Source: Pukyongia salina
Lineage (GTDB): Bacteria; Bacteroidota; Bacteroidia; Flavobacteriales; Flavobacteriaceae
Reading direction: 5' to 3'
NCBI RefSeq assembly: GCF_002966125.1
Contig: NZ_CP027062.1
Coordinates: 372,001 to 436,000 of the forward strand
Length of the DNA stretch: 64,000 nt
Shown: positions 7,495 to 15,315 of the stretch, piece after piece
How positions within the stretch are numbered: position 1 is the stretch's first letter
Layout: every line of letters starts with the position of its first letter
The notes under the pieces: generated by a model
Databases searched by the model: none
The model's input: only the letters and a program-made list of their open reading frames with translations
What the model was told of the DNA's origin: nothing
Made by a program: the position numbers and the translations under genes

Positions 7495-8841
7495 ATGGAA
7501 CAAAGAAGAAGTAAATTCGGAAACTGGATGCGCAACTCGATCACCGCCAGGATGCTGGTAGTAGGTTTCCTGTTATTGGTATTGCTAATCCCACTACAAT
7601 TTGTACAATTTCTCATTGAAGAACGGAGCTACCGGCAACACGAAGTTATACAGGAGATCAATAGTAAATGGGGAAACGAGGTACTTATCTCTGGCCCTAT
7701 CCTCAAGATCCCTTATAAAGAACTCAAGGAAGAACGGATCTACGACAGCAATTCGAAAGTCACACAAACCACCACCAGGACTGTTATTAGTCATGCTTAT
7801 TTATTACCGGACTCCCTGGTGATCAACGCAGATGTGGAGTCTCTAAAACGTAACAGAAGTATCTACGAATCTGTGGTGTACACCAGTAATATGACCTTTG
7901 CCGGAAACTTTCCTACCATCGATTTTTCTGAAATGGATATCGACACGGAAGACATTTTATGGGATAAGATATCCCTGGAGATAAGAATCTCCAACTTACA
8001 AGGTATTCGCAATAGTATGCAGGTTACCCTGGGAGAAGAAGATCTCCCCATGACACCAAAATACAATGAAAGTTATCTCAGTATAATTGAGAGTTCTCCC
8101 CTAAAAGTGAACTATGCTGAAAATACCTCTCCTATAAACTTTAATTTTCACATCAAGATCAACGGTAGTGAGAGCCTGAAGTTTGTTCCGCTGGGGAAAG
8201 AAACCCGGGTAAGTATGGATTCTAACTGGCATTCCCCCGGTTTTGATGGGAGTCCGCTACCCGATGAAGAAACCAAAGATATTGGTGCCAACGGATTTCA
8301 TGCAGACTGGCAAGCTTTTCAGATCAACAGGCAGTTTCAGCAGAAATTTTTAAATAAAATACCCGATCTGCGTAGTTTTGGCTTCGGAACTAATTTTATC
8401 ATCCCTGTAGACGAATACCAGAAAAGCGAACGCACCTCTAAATACGGTTTTATGGTTATTGGCCTAACCTTACTTGTTTTTCTACTCATTCAACTGGTTT
8501 CGAAAATTTATATCCACCCATTCCAGTACGTTATGATAGGGCTCGCCCTGGTGATGTTCTATACCTTGCTAATCTCTATTTCGGAGCACAGTAGTTTCCT
8601 GAAAGCCTATCTCATTGCCGGAGGTTCGGTGCTTGGATTGATCACCTTGTATTCTCGCGCTATCCTTAAAGGATTTAAATTTCCGTTATTGGTATCGTTA
8701 TCACTCGCTTCTCTATACGGATTTATATATGTGATCATCCAACTGGAAAACTACGCATTACTGGTTGGTAGTATAGGTCTCTTTGTGATTCTAGCGATAG
8801 TTATGTTCGCCTCCCGGAAGATCGACTGGGGTAACGATTAA
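7495..8841 (+). CDS. creD: Inner-membrane protein CreD
   Basis: The 448-residue protein matches the CreD (cell envelope integrity) family in length and layout. There is an N-terminal transmembrane helix (about 18-38, ARMLVVGFLLLVLLIPLQFV), a large extracytoplasmic domain with the family's EINSKWGNEVLISGPILKIPY segment, and a cluster of five or six helices from about residue 318 to 442. CreD belongs to the CreBC regulon in enterobacteria and affects envelope integrity and colicin/beta-lactam responses. No CreBC pair is present here; the winged-helix gene upstream probably regulates it instead (inferred). The next gene follows after 8 nt. Confidence 0.93.
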   Translation: MEQRRSKFGNWMRNSITARMLVVGFLLLVLLIPLQFVQFLIEERSYRQHEVIQEINSKWGNEVLISGPILKIPYKELKEERIYDSNSKVTQTTTRTVISHAYLLPDSLVINADVESLKRNRSIYESVVYTSNMTFAGNFPTIDFSEMDIDTEDILWDKISLEIRISNLQGIRNSMQVTLGEEDLPMTPKYNESYLSIIESSPLKVNYAENTSPINFNFHIKINGSESLKFVPLGKETRVSMDSNWHSPGFDGSPLPDEETKDIGANGFHADWQAFQINRQFQQKFLNKIPDLRSFGFGTNFIIPVDEYQKSERTSKYGFMVIGLTLLVFLLIQLVSKIYIHPFQYVMIGLALVMFYTLLISISEHSSFLKAYLIAGGSVLGLITLYSRAILKGFKFPLLVSLSLASLYGFIYVIIQLENYALLVGSIGLFVILAIVMFASRKIDWGND

Positions 8842-8849
8842 TAGATTTA

Positions 8850-9221
8850 ATGATGAAAGTTTTATTTAAAAAGCGCTATTTCATTCCTTTTTTGTTGGTT
8901 TTGGTTTGCGAAATAGCCATTGCTATCTTTCACTTTCATCGTTTTGTAAGAGGGTTCCTGGGAGATGTACTGGTAATTCCGTTACTGTATTTTCTGCTCA
9001 GGGCCTTTTTAACCATCACTCATAAGAGCACCATATATGTTGTACTTGGCTTCGCTTTCATTGTAGAAATTTTACAACTATTCAAGCTATCGGAGATAAT
9101 GAATATTAATTCTGAAGTACTTGAAACAATCCTTGGAAATACTTTCGATTGGAAAGATCTTTTGGCCTATGGATTAGGTGCATTCTGCATCCATTTAGTA
9201 CATGTAGTAACTGCTGATTAG
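8850..9221 (+). CDS. DUF2809 membrane protein
   Basis: This 123-residue hydrophobic protein has about four membrane segments. It matches the small DUF2809 family by the GFLGDVLVIPLLYFLLRAF motif, the central FIVEILQLF and the terminal DWKDLLAYGLGAF. The function is unknown. The gene starts 8 nt after creD and is the last member of this cluster. Two ATG codons are adjacent (8850 and 8853); either may be used. Confidence 0.85.
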   Translation: MMKVLFKKRYFIPFLLVLVCEIAIAIFHFHRFVRGFLGDVLVIPLLYFLLRAFLTITHKSTIYVVLGFAFIVEILQLFKLSEIMNINSEVLETILGNTFDWKDLLAYGLGAFCIHLVHVVTAD

Positions 9222-9457
9222 GAGGTGGAAACACTTACTAAACAACAGAATAAAACGGTATCTACTCATGTTTTTTGGATAATATAAAAGAGGATCGGGC
9301 TTAGTATTCATCTTAAAAAAATTAAAATCACAGAAATTTTCACCCCACAAACTTGTCTTTCATCGAAAATTTGAACATTTACACGAGAAAAACCCGTATT
9401 TAACTTTCTCTTGTACGAATTTACCTATATTTATCCACATATTTTACACCTATTGAT

Positions 9458-11722
9458 GTGAAAAATTGGTTGCCCATACTAATCTTATCATTACTACCTA
9501 TTTTCAACCTGTCTGCTCAAGACACCGTGTTGGATGAACGGGATAGTCTTCTTATTGAACAGAATAAGCTGAAAGCAAAGCATGTGGATTCTATGGTTAG
9601 CCATATCCGCAAGGAGTTCTATAAGAATAATTTCGATATCACCATCGAGCTGGGAGAAGAGACTTTAAAGCAAGCAAACGAGATCAATAATCTTAAAGCC
9701 GTAGTATCCCTCTCCAGTCTAATTGGCAATGCATTTCTGAAAATAGACGATACACTGCAAGCAAGGCGAATTTTCATGCAGGCAGTAGAAAAGGCCGAAA
9801 AAGAACATGATTCTACCAAGATAAGTGTTACGGCACAGATCGATATGGGAAATTTCTATGCGTTGCAGGAAAATAGCAAAATGGCGATCCCTATCTATAA
9901 GAAGACATTGCCACTCGCCGAAAAATTAGGTGATACTACCCACCTTTATATCCTTAACTACAATATAGCCGAGCTTTATTTAAACGATGAAGATCCGGAC
10001 AACGCGAAGCTTTATGTAGATGCTACAAACAAATATGTGGAATCGCTTAATCCCGATGCCTATCATGCCGGTGCCCTTTTACTTACCGGGAAGATGTATT
10101 ATCTGATGGATCTGAAGCGGCTGGCTATAAAAAGTCTTTTAGAAAGTGTTGCCCTTTCAGAAAAATCCGGGTTCATGGATGGATTGATCGAAGGTCATGA
10201 GTATCTGGCTAATTCGTATGCGAGTATAGGTGAACATGAACTTGCCTTCGAGCAAATGCAACTTTTGGATTCGTATAAGGCTGAGAAATACAAAAGTGAC
10301 AAGATCGAAGCTATTGAATACGCAACCGCGAAGTATAAGCTAAATGAATACCAGCAGGAATTAAAAGAACAAGCACTTAGAAACGAGATCAACCAGCAAA
10401 CGGCAAAACGTGAAACCACCATTTTCTGGGTGAAGATAGCATCGGCTATATTACTGGTTTTCTCTATTTTCTTATTTATCTCTTACAGAAAACGAAAACA
10501 ACTACTGCTTCACTTAATTGAAAAGAACAAACAATACCTTCAGGAGAAGGAGAAATCTGAAGAACTGGCTAAGGCCAAAACCACGCTGTTTTCGAACATC
10601 ACACATGAATTACGTACGCCGATGTATGGAATTATAGGGATCACTTCCCTGATGATCAAGGACAGCTCTATGCGTAAACACAAGGAAAATCTTGGATCGC
10701 TTAAATTTTCTGCCAATCATTTGCTGTCACTTATAAATAACGTATTACAGCTCACAAGCATCGACAACTCGAAAAATAAGGAGTTTAAGAGGACGAAAGT
10801 GAACATCAGAAATATAGTGAACAACATAGTGAAGTCCTCTAAATTCATTAATCCGGAGCATCCCAACGAATATAAGATCGATATCGACAAGACCATTCCT
10901 GAAAATCTTGTGGGAGACGAAATGAAAATTTCACAGGTCCTTATTAACCTCATTGGAAATTCGGCGAAATTTACCAGTAATGGAGTTATCACTATTCAGA
11001 TCAAGCGAAAAGATGACGTAAATGGTATGGTTTGCCTTGATTTCAATATTAAGGATACAGGTGTTGGTATATCGAAGGAAAAGCAGGAGCATATTTTTAA
11101 CGAATTCGCTCAGGCTTCTTCCACAAAAGAATATCAGGGCTCCGGATTAGGGTTACCGATCGTTAAAAAGATCCTGGATCTGTATGGCTCCGAGATCAGC
11201 TTAGTAAGTGAACCTGGTAAGGGAACCGAGGTAAAATTCCAGCTTTGTTACGAAACCCTTCCCGAAAAAATAAAGAAAACCCCAAGCACTAAAAAGCACG
11301 GAAAGAATGTCTTTATAAATAGAGAGATCCTGGTGGTAGACGACAATAAGATCAATTTACTGGTAACCAGTAAATTTTTAACGCTGCACGGGGCCAAGGT
11401 AGCCACTGCCGAGAGCGGTAAATTGGCAATTGCCATGGCCAAAGAAAAGAAATATGCTGCTATCCTAATGGACATCAATATGCCGGAGATCAACGGATTT
11501 GAAGCGACGGAGGCGATCAGAGAATTTGACACTGCTGTCCCAATAATAGCATTAACAGCCGTAGAATTGGAGAAAGTTATAGGCGCCAATTCGTTTAACC
11601 TGATGAATGATTTTATCATCAAGCCCTATGAGAACGACGAATTTATAGCTACTCTCCTAAAGCATATGAAGCCTTCCAGGCAAACTACACGCAAAGGGAA
11701 GAAGTCTGAGCCTATTTCATAA
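9458..11722 (+). CDS. Hybrid histidine kinase with periplasmic TPR domain and receiver
   Basis: The 754-residue protein starts at a GTG (9458) that gives a good signal peptide (KNWLPILILSLLPIFNLSAQ). Residues about 30-310 are TPR-like helical repeats predicted to face the periplasm, followed by one membrane helix (about 324-343) and a coiled coil. The HisKA domain has the phospho-acceptor His383 in NITHELRTPMYG. The ATPase domain has NLIGNSAKFT (N box), DTGVGIS and GSGLGL. A C-terminal receiver (about 625-745) has the DD pair in LVVDDNKIN, phospho-acceptor Asp672 in LMDINMPEING, and the conserved Lys in FIIKPYE. No separate regulator or DNA-binding output is adjacent, so the downstream target is unknown. 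Confidence 0.93.
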   Translation: MKNWLPILILSLLPIFNLSAQDTVLDERDSLLIEQNKLKAKHVDSMVSHIRKEFYKNNFDITIELGEETLKQANEINNLKAVVSLSSLIGNAFLKIDDTLQARRIFMQAVEKAEKEHDSTKISVTAQIDMGNFYALQENSKMAIPIYKKTLPLAEKLGDTTHLYILNYNIAELYLNDEDPDNAKLYVDATNKYVESLNPDAYHAGALLLTGKMYYLMDLKRLAIKSLLESVALSEKSGFMDGLIEGHEYLANSYASIGEHELAFEQMQLLDSYKAEKYKSDKIEAIEYATAKYKLNEYQQELKEQALRNEINQQTAKRETTIFWVKIASAILLVFSIFLFISYRKRKQLLLHLIEKNKQYLQEKEKSEELAKAKTTLFSNITHELRTPMYGIIGITSLMIKDSSMRKHKENLGSLKFSANHLLSLINNVLQLTSIDNSKNKEFKRTKVNIRNIVNNIVKSSKFINPEHPNEYKIDIDKTIPENLVGDEMKISQVLINLIGNSAKFTSNGVITIQIKRKDDVNGMVCLDFNIKDTGVGISKEKQEHIFNEFAQASSTKEYQGSGLGLPIVKKILDLYGSEISLVSEPGKGTEVKFQLCYETLPEKIKKTPSTKKHGKNVFINREILVVDDNKINLLVTSKFLTLHGAKVATAESGKLAIAMAKEKKYAAILMDINMPEINGFEATEAIREFDTAVPIIALTAVELEKVIGANSFNLMNDFIIKPYENDEFIATLLKHMKPSRQTTRKGKKSEPIS

Positions 11723-11889
11723 GAGAATATATCGTACTACTCGATTTACTATTCGGAATACGTAATCTTTATATTATTTCTCACCTCTTATACCTCCATA
11801 GATCGAGTGCTTAGTAAAATGCTTGAACTATCTTCAGCTGCTATAAAAAAGACTCACCAGTCATCGCTAAGTCAGTTTCCATCTAATTT

Positions 11890-12172
11890 AGATCGTTCAC
11901 CAATCACCATTCACTAATCGGTACTCACTATTCACTATTCACTTCTAAGTTCTAACCTCTCATTCTTCACCCTTCACTACTCACCTATCATTACTCACTA
12001 TTTACTCTTCTGATCTAACTTCTAACTACCTACCATTCACCCTTCACTACTCACGACTCACTAATCACGATTCACTATTCACTTCAAACTTCTAACTTCT
12101 AACTTCATATTCTTCACTCTTCACCATTCACTGCTCACCATTCACTACTCACCATTCACCCATCACCTACCC
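11890..12172. repeat. G-poor degenerate short-repeat array
   Basis: About 280 bp are built from irregular copies of TTCAC(T/C) and (A/C)TCAC units (for example CTATTCACTATTCAC, CACCATTCACTACTCAC, CTTCTAACTTCTAACTTC). The plus strand is almost free of G. Spacing is irregular, unlike CRISPR, and all frames are closed by stops. The whole gene-free stretch 11723-12252 otherwise holds only the terminator at 12196-12228. Similar TTCACT arrays occur in Flavobacteria intergenic DNA (from memory); the role is unknown. Confidence 0.75.
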
Positions 12173-12195
12173 AACATCGGTATTTACCGCACAAA

Positions 12196-12228
12196 AAAAG
12201 TGCCCCTGCGTTTCGCAGGGGCACTTTT
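12196..12228. terminator. Bidirectional Rho-independent terminator
   Basis: A perfect 15-bp stem AAAAGTGCCCCTGCG / CGCAGGGGCACTTTT has a TTT loop and A/T runs on both flanks. It serves the minus-strand gene ending at 12253 and probably the kinase gene from the other side. Confidence 0.88.
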
Positions 12229-12252
12229 GCTTATGTCTATTGGATCTGTCTT

Positions 12253-12846
12253 CTAACGATCCATAATGATCCATTTAGCGCGGGTTGCATCGTACATGAG
12301 TTTTACCATCTCATATCTCTGAACCACCAGGTTACTGTTGTTTTCAATTCGGTTACCAAACAGAGATAGTAAACTGTTAGGCAGGAAGGTTATATCTCCC
12401 GAAACAGGGTATAACCAAATTTGCTGACCGTCCTGACCTGCAGCGATACCTGTTATTATAACATCGCCAAGTATACTTTGTACTCGTATTACCGATTTAT
12501 CCTCATTGGGTTCGCCCGGCCAGATAACCAGATCGAGGTCGTCGATAACTGGCAAGCCTAAGGATGGAACGTCTCCAATTTTTAAGATTCTGTTAGTAGC
12601 CCTAATCCTGTTGTTTTCAAGAATTAGGTTTTCGTCTACTTCCACCTGTACAATGTTACCGGCATCATCGATACCAACAATACGTGTTGCCACAATATCG
12701 TTGTCGGTGCTACGATCCGCTTTTCGGATTCTAAGATTTCCATTAACATCCAGGGTGCTTGTTGGTTCGGTAGTATTAATACCAACTTGTGCGTAACTAT
12801 TGAAGCCCAAAAGCAGGACTATCAAAATGGGGGCGAGATTTTTCAT
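12253..12846 (-). CDS. Secreted protein with a VGINT-type N-terminal repeat motif
   Basis: The 197-residue protein starts with a signal peptide (LAPILIVLLLGFNSYAQ). Directly after cleavage comes VGINTTEPTSTLDVNGNLRI, the motif common at the start of many Bacteroidota cell-surface proteins and resembling the beta-strand leader of phage tail-fibre-like proteins. The rest is predicted beta-rich and ends in YEMVKLMYDATRAKWIIMDR. No T9SS sorting domain is visible, so export to the periplasm or outer membrane is likely but surface display is not shown. Function is unknown. It is alone between the terminator and a 220-bp gap. Confidence 0.75.
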   Translation of the reverse strand: MKNLAPILIVLLLGFNSYAQVGINTTEPTSTLDVNGNLRIRKADRSTDNDIVATRIVGIDDAGNIVQVEVDENLILENNRIRATNRILKIGDVPSLGLPVIDDLDLVIWPGEPNEDKSVIRVQSILGDVIITGIAAGQDGQQIWLYPVSGDITFLPNSLLSLFGNRIENNSNLVVQRYEMVKLMYDATRAKWIIMDR

Positions 12847-13069
12847 AAAGTTGCTTTAAGAGCCAAAAACTAACGTTTTGGACGTAAAATAACAGTTAAA
12901 TGTAAGAAAATACCTCATACTATAGATACATATAGCACTGATTCTTACGACTTTTCGATAAAATGTAAATTACTTAGATTATAAGCATTTATCATCGATA
13001 AAATGCACTAACTATTGACAACCAATAATCTTTCCTACAAAATATTATCTAAAGTTGAACGGGTTCGAA

Positions 13070-14293
13070 TTAACCATGAACTTTCTCATCCACATAATCT
13101 TGTAAATAAGAAAATCGTTCGGTAAGTGTTCCTTCTCCAGTTGTTATTTTGGCTCTTTCCAAGATGCCGTCTGAGTCCCCGTTAAAAAAGGCCGGGATGA
13201 CGGCTTCCAGGAACATATTCCCAAATCCTTCACTGGCATCCTTGGGCAATTCGCAAGGTAAATTATCCACTGCCATCACAGTAATTGCCCCTTCCGCGTT
13301 GAATGCTGTTTCCTGTTCGGTAACCGGGTCGTAGCCATAGAAGGGTTCGGCTATAGTAGAAGCCCGCAATGTGGAGGCAACGGGACCATCTACATCACAG
13401 GAAATATCGGCGACCAGGTTTATTCTGAAATCTGGATGTCTGGCATCTTCCCTTGTAAACAGGTAAGGTGCGCCATTTCCGTAAAAGTGACCAGCAATGA
13501 ACATATCGCTCACTCTGGCATAAGGCATGAAATTACTTTCATAACCCGAAGGGTCGTTGTAAAATTCGTACTTGTCGCCTGCTTTACCATCGATCCGGCG
13601 ATTGTATTCCATAACATCGATCATACAGTAAACAGGTTCTGAAAAGTTGGAAGTGAGATACACCGTATCGCTTACTTCCCTGATGTTTAGATGATCCAGG
13701 ATCTCCTTAGCACCACGTGACACTTTCCCGGTTCCGGAAAGGATTATTCGAAGTTCGGAAGGTAGGGTGATCTTATCGAGTTCACGCTTTAATGCATCGA
13801 GATCTGCAAGGGTTTCCACCTTCGGTAAATTAAAAAGTTTATCTCTTAGTCCAAGTGCTCTGAAACCATTATAAGCACCCACCAACCCGGCATAATATCC
13901 AAAACCTATTAGACGACCGCCATTTTCATCTATAATGGTCTCATGGTCGTACAGTTCGATCTTTTTAGCCAAAATTGCTTTTAACAATTCTCGATTATAG
14001 GGTTGCTTTTTTATGGTATGGCTGAAGAAAAAGTACTTTTTGTTGGGAATGAGCGAATCGATTTCCACTTCTTTCACACCTAGCATCACGTCTGCTTCGT
14101 TGATATCCTCCTGAACAGCAAAGCCCCATTTCTTATATTCTTCATCCGGGAAAATTCTCACTTGTGATGATTGCACAACAATCTTCGCTTCGCGATATTG
14201 ATCCATGAGTTCGGCGCACTTTTCGGGTGAGAAGACAACACGTCTGTCCGGCGGTGATTTTGTTTCCTTTATAATGGCGAAGGTTACAGACAT
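13070..14293 (-). CDS. Alanine dehydrogenase / saccharopine dehydrogenase-like NAD(P) oxidoreductase
   Basis: The 407-residue protein opens with the N-terminal domain of the alanine dehydrogenase/transhydrogenase/lysine-forming saccharopine dehydrogenase group: IKETKSPPDRRVVFSPEKC, then VKEVEIDSLIPNKKYFFFSHT. It continues with a Rossmann-like segment (LRIILSGTGKVSRGAKEIL) and a DISCDVDGP motif that in this family lies near the active site. It most resembles eukaryote-type LYS1-like enzymes, but the reaction (saccharopine cleavage to lysine versus another amino-acid dehydrogenation) cannot be decided from sequence. No lysine-pathway neighbours are present. A minus-strand TATCTTTG element lies at 14327-14334. 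Confidence 0.75.
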   Translation of the reverse strand: MSVTFAIIKETKSPPDRRVVFSPEKCAELMDQYREAKIVVQSSQVRIFPDEEYKKWGFAVQEDINEADVMLGVKEVEIDSLIPNKKYFFFSHTIKKQPYNRELLKAILAKKIELYDHETIIDENGGRLIGFGYYAGLVGAYNGFRALGLRDKLFNLPKVETLADLDALKRELDKITLPSELRIILSGTGKVSRGAKEILDHLNIREVSDTVYLTSNFSEPVYCMIDVMEYNRRIDGKAGDKYEFYNDPSGYESNFMPYARVSDMFIAGHFYGNGAPYLFTREDARHPDFRINLVADISCDVDGPVASTLRASTIAEPFYGYDPVTEQETAFNAEGAITVMAVDNLPCELPKDASEGFGNMFLEAVIPAFFNGDSDGILERAKITTGEGTLTERFSYLQDYVDEKVHG

Positions 14294-14326
14294 TTAGGTA
14301 TAGTTTTTGCTTTGTTATGAAGGCTG

Positions 14327-14354
14327 CAAAGATATGGATTTTCTCGTATCTTTG
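14327..14354. promoter_or_regulatory. Divergent pair of -7 elements
   Basis: CAAAGATA at 14327-14334 reads TATCTTTG on the minus strand, toward the dehydrogenase gene. TATCTTTG at 14347-14354 reads on the plus strand toward the structured element and ssrA. The two perfect TAnnTTTG boxes are only 12 bp apart, so polymerase binding may be mutually exclusive. Neither has a clear TTG at -33. Confidence 0.5.
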
Positions 14355-14400
14355 CGCTCGCCTTCTGAAGCAATCACATAGATTTGTTTGTTGCTTCGAA

Positions 14401-14532
14401 GCGTTAGGGATAGCAGTGGAAATCCCCTGAAGTGCCGATGAAGTTGAGCGAAGCTTGCTTCACGACTACTTCAGGGATTGAAACGAATAGCCCGCCATAA
14501 AGTAGAACCTTATGGTTCACTTTGTGGAACGC
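14401..14532 (+). ncRNA. Structured RNA-like element, copy 1 (upstream of ssrA)
   Basis: An outer stem GCGTT (14401-14405) / AACGC (14528-14532) encloses CCCTGAAGT (14425-14433) / ACTTCAGGG (14468-14476) and a hairpin around 14497-14525 (GAACC-TTAT-GGTTC core). Conserved single-stranded-looking blocks (GGGATAGCAGTGGAAATCCC and GGGATTGAAACGAATAGCCC) recur in the copy between trpB and trpA. A TATCTTTG element 46 nt upstream could drive it. It resembles, from memory, flavobacterial structured motifs such as Flavo-1; this identity was not tested. Confidence 0.5.
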
Positions 14533-14593
14533 CCACTTCCTGAAATTGATTGCTACGGCAAAATACATGAAGTGAGAGCTCTTTGAAAATACA

Positions 14594-14990
14594 GGGGCCG
14601 ACTGGTTTTGACAGCGGGTCTAATTGTACTGTAAGCATGTCGAGCGCTGGAAAACAGCTCGTTAATCTCATTTTTCACACTTTTTAAACGGCGAGAATAA
14701 CTACGCCCTAGCTGCATAATCCGAATTATAGTAGGATAATGCCTCGGCCCGCAAGGCGGGCAAGCAGGAAGTCACTCGAAGGCCTTGGTTTACGGCGTTC
14801 GATTTAGTGGCTTCGTAAAAGTAAACCTAGAGACCGCAGTGCTTCGATGTGATCTCGAAAACTAATTGAAGCTAAGTTGTGAGTTGGTTGTTTTCGACCG
14901 GCAATCAAACGAAAATCCTAACGAAAACTAAACATGTAGAAAGCGGTATGGTTGCGCGTTTGGACGAGGGTTCGACTCCCTCCGGCTCCA
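14594..14990 (+). ncRNA. ssrA: Transfer-messenger RNA
   Basis: tmRNA rescues ribosomes stalled on broken mRNA and tags the nascent chain for proteolysis. The 5' end GGGGCCGACTGGTTTTGACAG and the 3' end GGTTCGACTCCCTCCGGCTCCA form the acceptor stem (GGGGCCG with CGGCTCC) and T arm; CCA (14988-14990) is encoded. The reading frame is clear at 14690-14719: GGC GAG AAT AAC TAC GCC CTA GCT GCA TAA, giving the tag (A)GENNYALAA. The 397-nt length is usual for a one-piece tmRNA. Its 3' end is the start of the 129-bp tandem repeat. Confidence 0.97.
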
Positions 14991-15280
14991 CTCAATAAGC
15001 CACCCGAAGGTGGCTTATTTCGTTCCGCCTGCGGTCGTCGAAGGCCAACGCGGCAGGCTGGCACCTCGCTGAAAATGTCCACAGGACATTTGTGCTCCGC
15101 TCGGTCCTCTCCGGCTCCACTCATTAAGCCACCTTCGGGTGGCTTATTTCGTTCCGCCTACGGTCGTCGAAGGCCATCGCGGCAGGCTGGCACCTCGCTG
15201 AAAATGTCCACAGGACATTTTTACACCGCTCGGTCCTCTCCGGCTCCACTCAGTAGGCTATTTTCGGCCGTCGAAGGCCG
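14981..15280. repeat. 129-bp tandem repeat beginning in the tmRNA 3' end
   Basis: TCCGGCTCCACTCA occurs at 14981, 15110 and 15239, exactly 129 bp apart. Unit A (14981-15109) and unit B (15110-15238) match nearly throughout. The third unit decays after about 40 bp. Each full unit holds a terminator-like hairpin (14994-15019; 15125-15146), an inverted repeat GCCTGC/GCAGGC, and AAATGTCC/GGACATTT. The hairpin loop is CGAA in A and TTCG in B, so B carries the reverse complement of A's hairpin. Confidence 0.85.
14994..15019 (+). terminator. ssrA terminator
   Basis: AATAAGCCACC / GGTGGCTTATT is a perfect 11-bp stem with a CGAA tetraloop, starting 4 nt after the tmRNA CCA end. A second, similar hairpin follows at 15125-15146 in the next repeat unit. 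Confidence 0.8.
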
Positions 15281-15315
15281 GAAATCAGATTCTCAGTTCC
15301 TGGCTATTCCGTTGG

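Noticed and set aside
11890-12172. CRISPR-like array
   Set aside because: Units are short and degenerate, spacing is irregular, and no cas genes are near.
14981-15280. Integrated mobile element at ssrA
   Set aside because: No integrase or cargo lies between the repeats, only 129-bp units; kept only as a possible remnant.
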